A stretch of DNA of 64,000 nt from Stappia sp. BW2 (GCF_008107695.1 NZ_VIRG01000060.1:62001-126000); one strand, 5' to 3'. Shown: positions 35,651-45,319, counted from the first letter of the stretch. Notes: a model not told the origin generated them from the sequence alone. Made by a program: numbers and translations.

Positions 35651-35680
35651 TGTGCACTGTTAGCTTGCACATGTATACAT
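35651..35680. promoter_or_regulatory. Double palindrome, probable GntR operator
   Basis: TGTGCA (35651-35656) and TGCACA (35666-35671) form an inverted repeat with a nine-base spacer, and the adjoining ATGTATACAT (35671-35680) is a perfect ten-base palindrome. TGTATACA-like cores are known for FCD-type GntR proteins. The site is 23-52 bases before the GntR start and about 150 before the importer gene. Confidence 0.6.
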
Positions 35681-35825
35681 TTCGTGTCAACGTTCGGCTA
35701 TCGGATCGGCGATTGCAGCGGGAGGTTGCGATATCTGATCTGTGGGCGAACAGAGCCAAAGGCCGGTCGCCCGAAACCCAGGAGCTAGGGAAGGAAATAA
35801 AGGATGCCAACCAGAGAGAGACGTA

Positions 35826-37430
35826 ATGACCGATATAGACCACAGGAAGATCCTGGCCGAGCGGCTTTCCACACAGCTGGGACGTAGAACGCTTCTGAAA
35901 GGAATGGGGGCCGGCATTGTCGCAGCCGGCGTCAGCGGTATTCCCGGCGTAGCGCGCGCGCAACAGAGCGGCCATATCAAAATCGCGTCGGTGAAAGTCA
36001 TCGACACTCTGGATCCCCACTTCACCGGGTTCCTGTCCGCGATTCAGATCATCAACAACATTCACAACGGTCTTCTCAAGATCACCTATGACGGCGAGAC
36101 TGTCCGGTTCGAGCCGGATCTGGCTGAAACCTGGGATCTGGAAGACGACAAGACCCATCTCTTCAAGCTGCGTGACGGCGTCAAGTTTCACGACGGAACG
36201 CCCTGCGATGCAGAGGCCGTCAAGTTCTCGCTTCTTCGCGTCAGAGATGGCAAGCCGACGTCCCCCCACGCCTGGAAGCTGAGCCTTCTGGACGAGATCG
36301 AGATTGTCGATCCGCTTACGGTCCGGCTCAAGTTCTCCAAGCCCTACGCGTTCCTGCCGGTCGCGCTCAACGGCTCCACCGGGCGCGCGGGAACGATCGT
36401 CAGCCCGGCCGCAGTCGAGAAATACGGCACTGAGTATGGCCGCAATCCGGTCGGCACGGGTCCGTTCAAGTTCGTTTCCTGGAAGGAAAACGATGCGATC
36501 GAGCTGGAAGCAAATCCAGACTATTTCGAACCCGGCCTGCCGAAACTGGAGCGCGCCACGTTCGTGCTGATGCGCGAAGCCTCGACCGCGCTTGCCGCCC
36601 TGTTTTCGGGCCAGATCGATGGCATGACCGACTGCCCGATGCAGCTGGTCGACCAGGTTGCAGCCTTCCCCGAAGCCGAGCTGTACGGCGCTATCGAGGG
36701 TAACTACACCTTCGTCGGCATGAACTGCCGCAGGGCGCCCTTCGACGATATGAACCTGCGCCGTGCGGTGGCATGGGCACTCGACCGCGAAACGCTCGTC
36801 AAGCAAGCCTATTTTGGCAAGGCCCAGCAGGCCTATACGCCGATTTCCCCGCCCATGAGCGGTTTCTTCGATCCCAATATCGCAGAATCGGGCCGCGGCC
36901 AGTGGTTCGATCTGGTCAAGGCGAAGGAATTCCGGTCAAAGGCCGCCAACCAGGGCGAGGTCGAGGTCAATTATATCATGGCCGAGCGTGGGCCGGTCGG
37001 TACCCGAATAGCCCAGACCGTCGCCCCGATGCTCGAACAGATCGGCATCAAGGTAAACCTGGAGCTTATCGAGCCCGCAGCATGGGTCAGCAGACGCAAC
37101 TCCGGCGAGTTCGATCTTTATGATTTCGAATGGGTCGCCGATCTCGATCCCGACGAAACGATCTATCCGGAGTTCAAGTCGGATGGCGCGTGGAACTTCT
37201 GTGGCTGGAAGAACACTGACTTCGACGACTATTGCGCCAAAGCCCAGGTCGTTCTGGACGTGGCCGAGCGTCGGAAGCTCTACTATGCTGCCGAAGACCT
37301 TCTGATGGACGAGGCGCCGATCGCGGTCATGGCGCATATGCCGATCTACAAGGTGTTCTCCAAAAAGGTACAGGGTTTCAACTACATCCCTGCCGATCTC
37401 GTCAATCTGCATACGGTGAGCCTCGCCTGA
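35826..37430 (+). CDS. Peptide ABC transporter substrate-binding protein (SBP_bac_5), Tat-type signal
   Basis: A 534-residue binding protein whose N-terminus contains a twin-arginine motif (GRRTLLKGMGAG) before a hydrophobic stretch and a likely cleavage after GVARA, so it is probably exported folded by Tat. The mature domain shows LAETWDLEDDKTHLFKLRDG and VKFHDGTPCDAEAVKFS, the family marks. The ATG at 35826 is preceded by GAGAGA. The stop overlaps the permease start (TGATG), so unlike the other binding proteins here no stem-loop separates them. Confidence 0.92.
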   Translation: MTDIDHRKILAERLSTQLGRRTLLKGMGAGIVAAGVSGIPGVARAQQSGHIKIASVKVIDTLDPHFTGFLSAIQIINNIHNGLLKITYDGETVRFEPDLAETWDLEDDKTHLFKLRDGVKFHDGTPCDAEAVKFSLLRVRDGKPTSPHAWKLSLLDEIEIVDPLTVRLKFSKPYAFLPVALNGSTGRAGTIVSPAAVEKYGTEYGRNPVGTGPFKFVSWKENDAIELEANPDYFEPGLPKLERATFVLMREASTALAALFSGQIDGMTDCPMQLVDQVAAFPEAELYGAIEGNYTFVGMNCRRAPFDDMNLRRAVAWALDRETLVKQAYFGKAQQAYTPISPPMSGFFDPNIAESGRGQWFDLVKAKEFRSKAANQGEVEVNYIMAERGPVGTRIAQTVAPMLEQIGIKVNLELIEPAAWVSRRNSGEFDLYDFEWVADLDPDETIYPEFKSDGAWNFCGWKNTDFDDYCAKAQVVLDVAERRKLYYAAEDLLMDEAPIAVMAHMPIYKVFSKKVQGFNYIPADLVNLHTVSLA

Positions 37431-38380
37431 TGTTGCTGCATGCGCTTGCCAGGATCGGGCAGACGCTTGCTGTACTCTTCGTCGTCTCGGTCGCCAGTTT
37501 CGGTCTTCTGAAGCTGGCACCGGGCGACCCGGTACAGATCATGCTCGGTTCCGAATATTCACCGGAGGCTTACGAGTCTCTCGTTGCCGAGATGGGGCTC
37601 GATCAGCCTTTTCTCGTGCAATATGCCCACTGGGCCCTGAACTTCGTCCAAGGTGACTGGGGGACGTCTTTCGTGGCCCATACCGACATTTTCACCCATG
37701 CCTTCAAGGAGGCGCTGCCGGTAACCTTGACGCTGGCGTCGTTCTCGCTGGCATTCGCCATTCTCATCGGTGTGCCGCTTGGCGTGCTGTCGGCGGTCAA
37801 GAAAGATACGGCCTTCGACGCGGGGGCAGCCGTCTTCGCGCTTACCGGCACGGCTTTCCCTTCCTTCCTTCTGGGGATCCTGCTGATCTGGTTCTTCGGC
37901 GTGAAGCTCGGGCTCTTTCCCGTTATGGGCTACGTCTCGCCGTGGCAGGATTTCTGGACGGGGATCTATCACATCATCCTGCCCTCCCTCACGCTGTCCA
38001 CCTATTTCATCGCCATGATCACCCGCCTGACGCGGGCAACGCTGATCGAAGTGCTCGAGCAGCCCTATATCGCCGCCGCCCGGGCGCGCGGCGAACCAAA
38101 CTGGCGGGTTATCTGGGTTCATGGCGTGCGCAATATCGCCATGCCTCTGGTCACCATTCTTGGACTGCAACTCGGGGTGCTGCTGCAGGGCACGGTCCTC
38201 ACCGAAACAGTCTTCAATCTTCCCGGTATCGGTCAGATGCTTACAAGTGCTGTGCTCGGGCGCGAATACGCCGTCGTTCAGGCCGGTGTGATGATGACTG
38301 CGACGTTGTTCATTGGGGTCAACCTGCTGGTTGATTTGTCCTATCCCCTGCTCGACCCACGGCTGAGGGACCGCAAGTGA
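37430..38380 (+). CDS. Peptide ABC transporter permease (DppB type)
   Basis: A 316-residue inner-membrane permease: KLAPGDPVQIMLG after the first helix, EAA loop EQPYIAAARARGEP, and the tail DPRLRDRK. The start at 37430 overlaps the binding-protein stop; a longer frame from 37232 runs inside that gene. It is the second gene of a six-gene operon ending in a GGT. Confidence 0.93.
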   Translation: MLLHALARIGQTLAVLFVVSVASFGLLKLAPGDPVQIMLGSEYSPEAYESLVAEMGLDQPFLVQYAHWALNFVQGDWGTSFVAHTDIFTHAFKEALPVTLTLASFSLAFAILIGVPLGVLSAVKKDTAFDAGAAVFALTGTAFPSFLLGILLIWFFGVKLGLFPVMGYVSPWQDFWTGIYHIILPSLTLSTYFIAMITRLTRATLIEVLEQPYIAAARARGEPNWRVIWVHGVRNIAMPLVTILGLQLGVLLQGTVLTETVFNLPGIGQMLTSAVLGREYAVVQAGVMMTATLFIGVNLLVDLSYPLLDPRLRDRK

Positions 38381-39270
38381 CGCATCCAGATATTTCCGAA
38401 CCTTCCGGGCATTCCGGTGCTCAGGCCATAAAAACGACCGCGGGCCGGTCCATCTTCGTCCGCCGTCCGTTCTTTACCGCCGCGCTGCTGGTTGCGCTGG
38501 GCTACGTTCTGGCGTCAGTGTTTGCGCCCTGGATTACGCCTTACAGCCCTGTTGCCCAATCGATTGATGCCATGATGAAGCCGCCATCCGTGGCGCATCC
38601 GCTTGGCACCGACAGTTATGGCAAGGACATTCTCTCCCGGGTGATCTTCGGTGCCCGCTATGCGCTGGCCATCGGCTTCTTCTCGGTGCTGATCGGTGCG
38701 ACGGGCGGGCTCGTCGTCGGGCTTGCCGCCGGTCTTTCCGGTGGCTGGGTGGAATGGGTGCTGATGCGGCTGATCGATTCCATCCTGGCCCTGCCGTCCC
38801 TGATCCTCGCCGTCGCCTTTATCGCCATCCTGGGGCAGGGGGTCGACAAGGTGATCATCGCCGTGGGGCTTTCTCTGATCGGGCCATTTGCGAGAACCGT
38901 CAGGGCGGACGTCATGCAGGTACGCGTGCAGCTGTTCGTGGAGGCGGCGCACCTGATGTCGATCCCCCGGCTCAAGGTGATCTGGCGCCATATCCTGCCG
39001 AATGTGATCTTCCCTCTGGCGGTGCAGGTCACGATCCGTATTTCTGAAGCGATCCTCGTGTCCTCGTCGCTTTCCTTTCTCGGCATCGGTGTGACACCGC
39101 CCACGCCGGACTGGGGGCTGATGATTGCAGAAGGCCGGGCCTTCGTAAGCTTTGCGCCCTGGATGTCGGCCATGCCGGGGTTCGCACTGGCTCTGCTTCT
39201 GATTGCGCTTTCCATCGTCGGCGATGGGGTTCGCGAAGAATTCGATCCAAAATTGAGGAGGGGCGCATGA
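38377..39270 (+). CDS. Peptide ABC transporter permease (DppC type)
   Basis: A 297-residue permease beginning with GTG that overlaps the DppB stop (GTGA). It has LGTDSYGKDILSRVIFGAR, the DppC mark, EAA loop FVEAAHLMSIP, and ends IVGDGVREEFDP. The EAA segment HLMS departs somewhat from the usual RAIG, a small oddity at the ATPase contact. Confidence 0.92.
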   Translation: MTHPDISEPSGHSGAQAIKTTAGRSIFVRRPFFTAALLVALGYVLASVFAPWITPYSPVAQSIDAMMKPPSVAHPLGTDSYGKDILSRVIFGARYALAIGFFSVLIGATGGLVVGLAAGLSGGWVEWVLMRLIDSILALPSLILAVAFIAILGQGVDKVIIAVGLSLIGPFARTVRADVMQVRVQLFVEAAHLMSIPRLKVIWRHILPNVIFPLAVQVTIRISEAILVSSSLSFLGIGVTPPTPDWGLMIAEGRAFVSFAPWMSAMPGFALALLLIALSIVGDGVREEFDPKLRRGA

Positions 39271-40256
39271 CCGGGACACCGACCCTGACCCCCGCTCCGC
39301 AGCCGCTCCTGATCGTGGATGACCTGAGTGTTCACCGCGGTGCGGCGAAGATCCTCGACCGGGTAAAGCTGACGGTCGAAAAAGGCGAGACACTTGCTCT
39401 CGTCGGTGAAAGCGGTGCAGGCAAATCCACGATCGCAACCGCGCTCATGGGGCTTCTGAGTGGTGCCAAGGTCGAGGGGCATGCGGAGCTTGAGGGCACG
39501 GGCGACCTGCTGTCGCTGCCTTCGAAGCAACTTGTGAAGCTCCGGGGCCAGCGCATCTCGATGATCTTTCAGGACGCCGGGGCCGCTCTGAATCCGGCCT
39601 ATACGGTCGGACGACAGCTGATCAGTGCCTTGCGCCGAAATTTGGGCCTCTCGCGGCGGGACGCACGCGCGCGGGCTGTAGACCTGTTTTCCTCCGTCGG
39701 GATCAACGACGCCGAGGCCCGGCTTTCCGCTTTTCCTCACCAACTCTCGGGTGGCATGCAGCAACGGGTGATGGTCGCGATTGCGCTTGCATGCAATCCG
39801 GACCTTCTTCTGGCCGATGAGCCGACTTCGGCGCTCGACGTAACGATCCAGGCGCAGATCGTGCGGCTGATCCTGTCCCAGACACGGGCCCGGGGGGCAA
39901 GCTGCATCTTCGTTCTGCACGACCTCGCTCTTGCCAGCCAGTCCTGCGACAGGATCGTGGTTCTTTATGCCGGGCAGGTGGTGGAGTGCGGCCCGGCCCG
40001 CGACGTTCTGGAACGGCATCGTCACCCCTATACCAGGCAGCTCAAATCTTGCGTTCTGGAAATTGGACGGCAGGACCTGGAGGCCCCGGAGGGGACCGTT
40101 CCGTCACATGACAGCATGCCGCCAGGGTGCCGTTTTGCCACCCGTTGTCCGCGGGCACTGCCGCGGTGCGCCGCTGAAATGCCCCCTCTGACGCCCGCCA
40201 GCGACGACCGCGACGGCGCGTCCGATCACGCCTTTGCCTGCTGGAATCCGGAATGA
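39267..40256 (+). CDS. Peptide ABC transporter ATP-binding protein (DppD type)
   Basis: A 329-residue ATPase: Walker A GESGAGKST, signature LSGGMQQR, Walker B LLLADEPTSALD, switch LHDLALA (Leu in place of the usual Thr before His), and C-terminal GCRFATRCPRALPRC. The ATG overlaps the permease stop by 4 bases. Confidence 0.93.
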   Translation: MTGTPTLTPAPQPLLIVDDLSVHRGAAKILDRVKLTVEKGETLALVGESGAGKSTIATALMGLLSGAKVEGHAELEGTGDLLSLPSKQLVKLRGQRISMIFQDAGAALNPAYTVGRQLISALRRNLGLSRRDARARAVDLFSSVGINDAEARLSAFPHQLSGGMQQRVMVAIALACNPDLLLADEPTSALDVTIQAQIVRLILSQTRARGASCIFVLHDLALASQSCDRIVVLYAGQVVECGPARDVLERHRHPYTRQLKSCVLEIGRQDLEAPEGTVPSHDSMPPGCRFATRCPRALPRCAAEMPPLTPASDDRDGASDHAFACWNPE

Positions 40257-41356
40257 CCAGAACACGCTCAGAACCGCTGCGCGACAAACCCGCAGCCAAT
40301 ACGCCCGTCTTCGAGTTGATCGACGTGGAGAAAACCTTTCAGGTGCCCAAACCCGGACGCCGGTTCAGCCGGGAAACGGTGGGGCTGAAAGCGCTCGACG
40401 GCGTGCGACTTCGCATAAACGACGGAGCCTCACTCGCCCTCGTGGGAGAAAGCGGTTCGGGGAAATCCACGCTGCTGAGGGTTCTCCTCGGGCTGGATGC
40501 CCCCACCGACGGGCGAGCCAACTATCGTGGCCGGCCGATCTCGGACGTGCGCAGCAAGGGCACCGAATTCGCGCGCGATGTCGCGCTTGTCTATCAGGAC
40601 GCCAGAGGGTCTCTCGATCCACGCATGACGGTGGGCGCGCTCATTGCCGAACCGCTCCGGCATTTCGGCATCGTTTCGCGCGAGGAAGAGCCTGCTCGCG
40701 TTGCCCAGCTGCTTGACCGGGTCGGCCTTCCGGTGGATTCGGCGCAGCGCTATCCTTCCGGTCTTTCGGGCGGTCAGGTTCGCCGGGTGGCTATTGCGCG
40801 CGCGCTGGCGAGCGAACCCTCCGTTCTGGTGGCGGACGAGGCCGTTTCGGGCCTAGACGTTTCCACCCAGGCGCAGCTTCTGACCCTGCTCCGTGGCCTG
40901 CAACAGGACATGGGCCTGACGTTGGTCTTCATCACCCACGATCTGGGTGTCGCCAGCTACCTTTGCGAAAAGATCGCGATCATGTATCTCGGCCGGATAG
41001 TCGAAACAGGTGCGACGAACGATGTTCTTGCCGCACCGGCTCATCCCTATTCCGCCGCTCTGAGGGCCGCCGCGCCGCGTTTCTTCGAACCTTTGCCAGA
41101 GCCTCTGCCAGGCGAGATACCCAGCCCGCTGGATCTTCCAAAAGGGTGCCGGTTTTCCACCCGCTGCCCTTCTGTGAAGGGCGATTGCCGGACCCGTGAT
41201 CCCTATCTCGCACAGCACGGTGTCGGGCGATCCGTTGCCTGCCTTCACCCTTTGTCAGACGGCGAAGGGCTGCCCCTTGTTTCTGACGCGGACATGTCTT
41301 CGCCGGCTGCCGCTGACATTCAAAACCAAACCGACACTCCTCTTTCCCGGGACTAA
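40253..41356 (+). CDS. Peptide ABC transporter ATP-binding protein (DppF type)
   Basis: A 367-residue ATPase: Walker [10 protein letters not shown], signature LSGGQVRR, Walker B LVADEAVSGLD (the usual DEPTS is DEAVS, as in many DppF-type subunits), switch THDLGVA. It has a longer C-terminal tail than its counterpart at 28476. The stop lies one base before the GGT start, so translation is probably coupled. Confidence 0.93.
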   Translation: MTRTRSEPLRDKPAANTPVFELIDVEKTFQVPKPGRRFSRETVGLKALDGVRLRINDGASLALVGESGSGKSTLLRVLLGLDAPTDGRANYRGRPISDVRSKGTEFARDVALVYQDARGSLDPRMTVGALIAEPLRHFGIVSREEEPARVAQLLDRVGLPVDSAQRYPSGLSGGQVRRVAIARALASEPSVLVADEAVSGLDVSTQAQLLTLLRGLQQDMGLTLVFITHDLGVASYLCEKIAIMYLGRIVETGATNDVLAAPAHPYSAALRAAAPRFFEPLPEPLPGEIPSPLDLPKGCRFSTRCPSVKGDCRTRDPYLAQHGVGRSVACLHPLSDGEGLPLVSDADMSSPAAADIQNQTDTPLSRD

Positions 41357-41357
41357 C

Positions 41358-42950
41358 ATGACTTTCGATTTCTTTTCCGCCCGCCGCCCCTCTACCCTGG
41401 CTTCCGAGGCGATGATCGCAACATCCCACCCCCTTTCGACCGCCGCCGGTCTGGAAGTCTTGACAGACGGTGGCAATGCCGTCGACGCCGCAATTGCTGC
41501 TGTTGCCGTCCAGTGTGTGGTCGATCCGCTGATGACGGGTATTGGCGGCGACTGCTTTGCCCTCTACGCGCCGAAGGGCGGCAAGGTGAAGGCACTGAAC
41601 GGTTCGGGCCGTGCGCCTGCCGCTGCCACTCTGGAGGCACTGAAGGCTGCAGGTCTCGAAGGCGAAATTCCGCAGACCAGCCCGCATTCCGTCACGGTGC
41701 CAGGCGCGATTTCCGCCTGGTGCCTCCTTCACGCGGACCACGGGTCGCTGCCGCTGGACCGGCTCTTTGCCCGTGCAATCGGCTATGCTGAGAATGGTTA
41801 TCCCGTGACACCACGTGTCGCAATGGACTGGAGCGCGCATGCTGTATTGATTGGAAGCGATCCTCATGCTGCCAAGGTGTTTCTGCCGAATGGAAAAGCC
41901 CCGGTTACAGGGGAGCGGCACGCGCAGCCTCTTCTGGCAGTGCGCCTCAAGGAGATCGCGTCAAAAGGCGCTGCCGGTTTCTACGAAGGTGAAACCGGCT
42001 CAAACATGGCCGCGCATCTGCGGTCGCTCGGCGGTCTTCATACGGTGGACGATTTCAACGAAGGCAGCACACAGGCGCATTGGGTGGAGCCGATCTCGAC
42101 TTCCTATGGCGGATATGACGTGCTGGAATGCCCGCCCAACGGCCAGGGGCTTGTTGCACTTGTGATCCTGCGGCTGCTTTCGAAGTTCGACATGGGGCAG
42201 GGGCTTTCCGAGGCAGACCGTATTCACCTGCATGCCGAGGCGACGAAACTGGCCTATCATCACCGCGACGTGCTTCTGGCTGACCCGGTCACCTGCGAGG
42301 GACTGGCGGAGACGCTTCTATCCGATCGTGTCATCGACACGCTTGCGGCACGCATCCGAATGGACAGCGCCCTGCCGCCGACCCTCTGGGATGAACCGGA
42401 ACACAAGGATACGATCTACCTCAGCGTGGTCGATGCGCAAGGCAACGCGATTTCCTTCATCAATTCCATCTTCCATGGTTTTGGTTCCACGCGGGTCGAT
42501 CCGAAGACCGGCGTGCTTTTCCATTCGCGCGGCAGCTCGTTCCGCCTGATCGAAGGCCATCCCAATGTGATCGCCCCGAAGAAGCGTCCGATGCATACGA
42601 TCATCCCCGGGATGCTGTGCAAGGATGGCGCAGCGGTGATGCCGTTCGGCGTCATGGGCGGCCATTACCAGGCATCAGGGCATGCGGCCTTCCTGTCCGG
42701 TGTTCTGGATCTCGGACTGGATTTGCAGGCTGCCATGGATGCGCCGCGCAGTTTTGCCTTCGGCGGCGAATTGCAGATCGAACCCGGTATCGGAGAAACG
42801 ACCCGCGCTGACCTTGCCGCCCGCGGTCACAAACTCAAGGTGGTGGCGAGCCCCCTCGGAGGCAGCCAGGCAATCCGTATCGACACGCAGAACGGCGTCC
42901 TCATCGGCGGCAGCGACAGCCGCAAGGATGGAATGGCACTGGGGTTCTAG
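41358..42950 (+). CDS. ggt: Gamma-glutamyltransferase (copy 3), cytoplasmic type
   Basis: A 530-residue GGT close to copy 1: both share the TGIGGDCFALYAPKGG block. The nucleophile is expected at Thr352 in HKDTIYLSVVD. GSGRAP carries the candidate arginine, and GVMGGHYQ the glycine pair near the oxyanion. There is no signal peptide (MTFDFFSARRPSTLASEAM). It is the final gene of the second peptide-importer operon, one base after the ATPase stop, so imported peptides with a gamma-glutamyl bond are its likely substrate. Confidence 0.93.
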   Translation: MTFDFFSARRPSTLASEAMIATSHPLSTAAGLEVLTDGGNAVDAAIAAVAVQCVVDPLMTGIGGDCFALYAPKGGKVKALNGSGRAPAAATLEALKAAGLEGEIPQTSPHSVTVPGAISAWCLLHADHGSLPLDRLFARAIGYAENGYPVTPRVAMDWSAHAVLIGSDPHAAKVFLPNGKAPVTGERHAQPLLAVRLKEIASKGAAGFYEGETGSNMAAHLRSLGGLHTVDDFNEGSTQAHWVEPISTSYGGYDVLECPPNGQGLVALVILRLLSKFDMGQGLSEADRIHLHAEATKLAYHHRDVLLADPVTCEGLAETLLSDRVIDTLAARIRMDSALPPTLWDEPEHKDTIYLSVVDAQGNAISFINSIFHGFGSTRVDPKTGVLFHSRGSSFRLIEGHPNVIAPKKRPMHTIIPGMLCKDGAAVMPFGVMGGHYQASGHAAFLSGVLDLGLDLQAAMDAPRSFAFGGELQIEPGIGETTRADLAARGHKLKVVASPLGGSQAIRIDTQNGVLIGGSDSRKDGMALGF

Positions 42951-43724
42951 GGCAAGTCCTTTTCCGATGAAGCAAACGGGATGCGGCATGGCGGATAGAG
43001 GCTGACGCAAACTTCCCCAGCGCACTGGGCAGTTGGCGAAGCCGAACAGAACTTGGAGCAGGAAGGCCGCGGCCTGATTGCTCCAGTGGACGCGTTCCGA
43101 CGTCGACCGTTCATAGGTCGCTCGCCTCCAGTCAGGAAGCGAGCGTCCCTCCGAATGAAAGGGATGCGCGGACCGCCTGGCTGGTCCCGCATGGTCCTGC
43201 CGGAAGATGCGATTGCTCGACTGGTCAGATGATCTCTGGCTTTGCGGAGGCGAGAGCTCTCTTTCGTTGTCGCCCCCATCTGGTCGCGGCAGGTGAATGC
43301 GTGGCATTCAACGAGCGGGCGAAATCATGCTTTTTTGAGCCGCCGCAGTTCCAACACCTGCCTGGCGGCCCTCCTTTTCAGATCGCAGGCCTCGCGGCGC
43401 AGATGCGTGAACACGTCGCAGATGGCCGAACGCCTCGTATCACGGCCAACCGTTTCCTTCCGGCTTTGGGGGCTTCTCAGACCTGCAGGAATAAAGCCGC
43501 TCGGCAATGTCGCAACCTTGGCACAGCCGGCATCGATTCCTCACCGCGCAAGCTCTACAACACGATGCAGATTCTCTCTCCCGCTGAAGTGGGCTTGTCG
43601 GTGGCGTGGTGTAAATCCCCGAAGACCTTTTCCCAAAGCTCGGAATATGTCGTGGAATTCCGTCTCATCAGCGCTGAAACCGGACCCGGCAACATATCAA
43701 TTTCAAATCGGGTCAAGACCTCCG
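42951..43724. other. Long intergenic region without recognised gene
   Basis: About 770 bases between the GGT gene and the next operon promoter. Several short frames exist on both strands, but none shows a family I recognise. One, on the minus strand ending near 43325, has a charged helical C-terminus (RREACDLKRRAARQVLELRR) and could be the remnant of a lost gene. I see no insertion-sequence ends. Confidence 0.4.
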
Positions 43725-43783
43725 TTGACAATCAGCGAGAACAAGCTTCATAGTAGTAATAGTGGAGCATGTTCCACAATAAT
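43725..43783 (+). promoter_or_regulatory. Promoter with overlapping IclR-type operator
   Basis: TTGACA (43725-43730) and CATAGT (43749-43754), 18 bases apart, form a sigma-70-like promoter that would start near 43761. GTGGAGCATGTTCCAC at 43762-43777, a palindrome matching at 14 of 16 positions, covers that start site and resembles the E. coli IclR box (TGGAA...TTCCA). It continues as AATAATG, and the same AGTGG-N8-CCACAATAATG string occurs at 51556-51579. Position over the start site favours repression. Confidence 0.7.
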
Positions 43784-43802
43784 GAAATAAGGGGAACTTC
43801 CG

Positions 43803-45305
43803 ATGTCTGTTCGCAAAACTCTGTTCGCGCTGTCCAGCGCGCTGATGCTATCAGTTTCTCCTGTTCTGGCTGCCGGAACGGTCAATGTCGCCATTATTGG
43901 CGAACCCGATACATTCGATCCGATGGTCTCGACCAAAGATGTTGTCAGCATTGTCACGCAGCACTTTGTCGAAACACTCTACACTTTTGACGAAAGCTGG
44001 GCCGTTGTGCCGCTACTGGCAGCCGATATGCCAGAAATCAGCGACGATGGCCTCACCTACAAAATCCCGCTGCGCGAAGGCGTAACGTTCCATGATGGCT
44101 CTTCCATGGACAGTGCCGATGCCGCCGCATCGCTGCAGCGCTGGCTCGAAGTTTCCAGTCGCGGCAAATCCGTTGCCGACAAGGTAGCAGGTATCGAAGC
44201 ATCCGGCCCGAACGAAGTGACCATCACGATGAAGGAGCCCTATGCGCCGCTCCTGTCACTTCTGGCCTTTTCCAACTCCGCTGCAGTTGTTTATCCCGAA
44301 GAGATCATTGCGCCTGAAATTGAAACGATTGTCGGCACAGGCCCCTACAAGATCAAGGCTCATGAGCCGGACCAGTATACCCAGCTCGTCCGTTTCGACG
44401 GCTACACCCAGCCAACGGGCGCGGCTGAACGGAAACAGGTGCCTGATGAAATCCGGTTGATCCCGGTCCCCGACGGCAACACCCGCGCCGAAGGCCTGCT
44501 CTCCGGTCAATACGATTATGCCGACGGACTTTCGACGGAAACCTACGACCGTCTGGAAGCTTCGGACGCTGCGGAGCCGGTTCTCCTGAAACCCTTCGGC
44601 TGGCCGGTATTTGCGGTAAACCACAAGAAGGGGATCATGACGGATCTGAACATTCGCAAGGCTGTTCAGGCTGCACTTCCCTTCGACGATATGCTCTATG
44701 CGGGCTTCGGCGATGAGAAATTCTTCAAGACCGATGGCGCGCTCTATCCGGAAGGCTGGACGTGGCACAACAATGCCGGTGTGGAGCTCTATAACCAGAA
44801 CGACCAGGCCAAGGCTGCGGAATATCTTAAAGCTGCCGGTTACGACGGGTCTCCGCTCCGCATCCTCACCTCGCATCAGTACGAGTTCCATTATCAGATG
44901 GCCGAAGTTGCAAAGGCGGGGCTGGAAGCGGCTGGCATGAAGGTTCAGCTGGATGTTGTCGACTGGGCGACGCTTGCTCAGAACCGCAACAATCCAGACC
45001 TTTGGGATATCTACATCACCCACTCGCCGTTCCTTCCGGAACCGGCACTTATTTCCAGCCTGTTCTCCACCGCGCGTGAAGGTTGGGACAATCCGACGAA
45101 GAACGAAATTCTCAACCGGTTCACCTCCGAAAGCGATCCGGAAAAGCGGAAAGCCATCTTCGGTGAGCTGCAGAAGATCGTTCTGGAAGATGTCGGCTTC
45201 ATCAAGGTCGGCGACTTCAATGCACTTCAGGGCAAGGCAAAGGGCCTGACAGGGGTCAACCCGTCTCCTTGGCCGGCATTCTGGAATGCACAGGTTTCCA
45301 AATAA
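43803..45305 (+). CDS. Peptide ABC transporter substrate-binding protein (SBP_bac_5)
   Basis: A 500-residue periplasmic protein with a Sec signal peptide (core ALSSALMLSVSPVLA). Family marks are MPEISDDGLTYKIPLREG and VTFHDGSSMDSADAAAS. AAGGGG precedes the ATG. It heads a cluster of importer, metallohydrolase, RidA and PLP enzyme, so the ligand may be an N-acylated or otherwise blocked amino acid rather than an ordinary peptide; this is inference. Confidence 0.93.
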   Translation: MSVRKTLFALSSALMLSVSPVLAAGTVNVAIIGEPDTFDPMVSTKDVVSIVTQHFVETLYTFDESWAVVPLLAADMPEISDDGLTYKIPLREGVTFHDGSSMDSADAAASLQRWLEVSSRGKSVADKVAGIEASGPNEVTITMKEPYAPLLSLLAFSNSAAVVYPEEIIAPEIETIVGTGPYKIKAHEPDQYTQLVRFDGYTQPTGAAERKQVPDEIRLIPVPDGNTRAEGLLSGQYDYADGLSTETYDRLEASDAAEPVLLKPFGWPVFAVNHKKGIMTDLNIRKAVQAALPFDDMLYAGFGDEKFFKTDGALYPEGWTWHNNAGVELYNQNDQAKAAEYLKAAGYDGSPLRILTSHQYEFHYQMAEVAKAGLEAAGMKVQLDVVDWATLAQNRNNPDLWDIYITHSPFLPEPALISSLFSTAREGWDNPTKNEILNRFTSESDPEKRKAIFGELQKIVLEDVGFIKVGDFNALQGKAKGLTGVNPSPWPAFWNAQVSK

Positions 45306-45319
45306 GCTTGCTTGAAATT

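Noticed and set aside
35804-35890. Small frame starting at an ATG with a better-looking AAAGG site just before the 35826 gene
   Set aside because: It is out of frame with the binding protein, ends after about 28 codons and has no features; at most a leader peptide.
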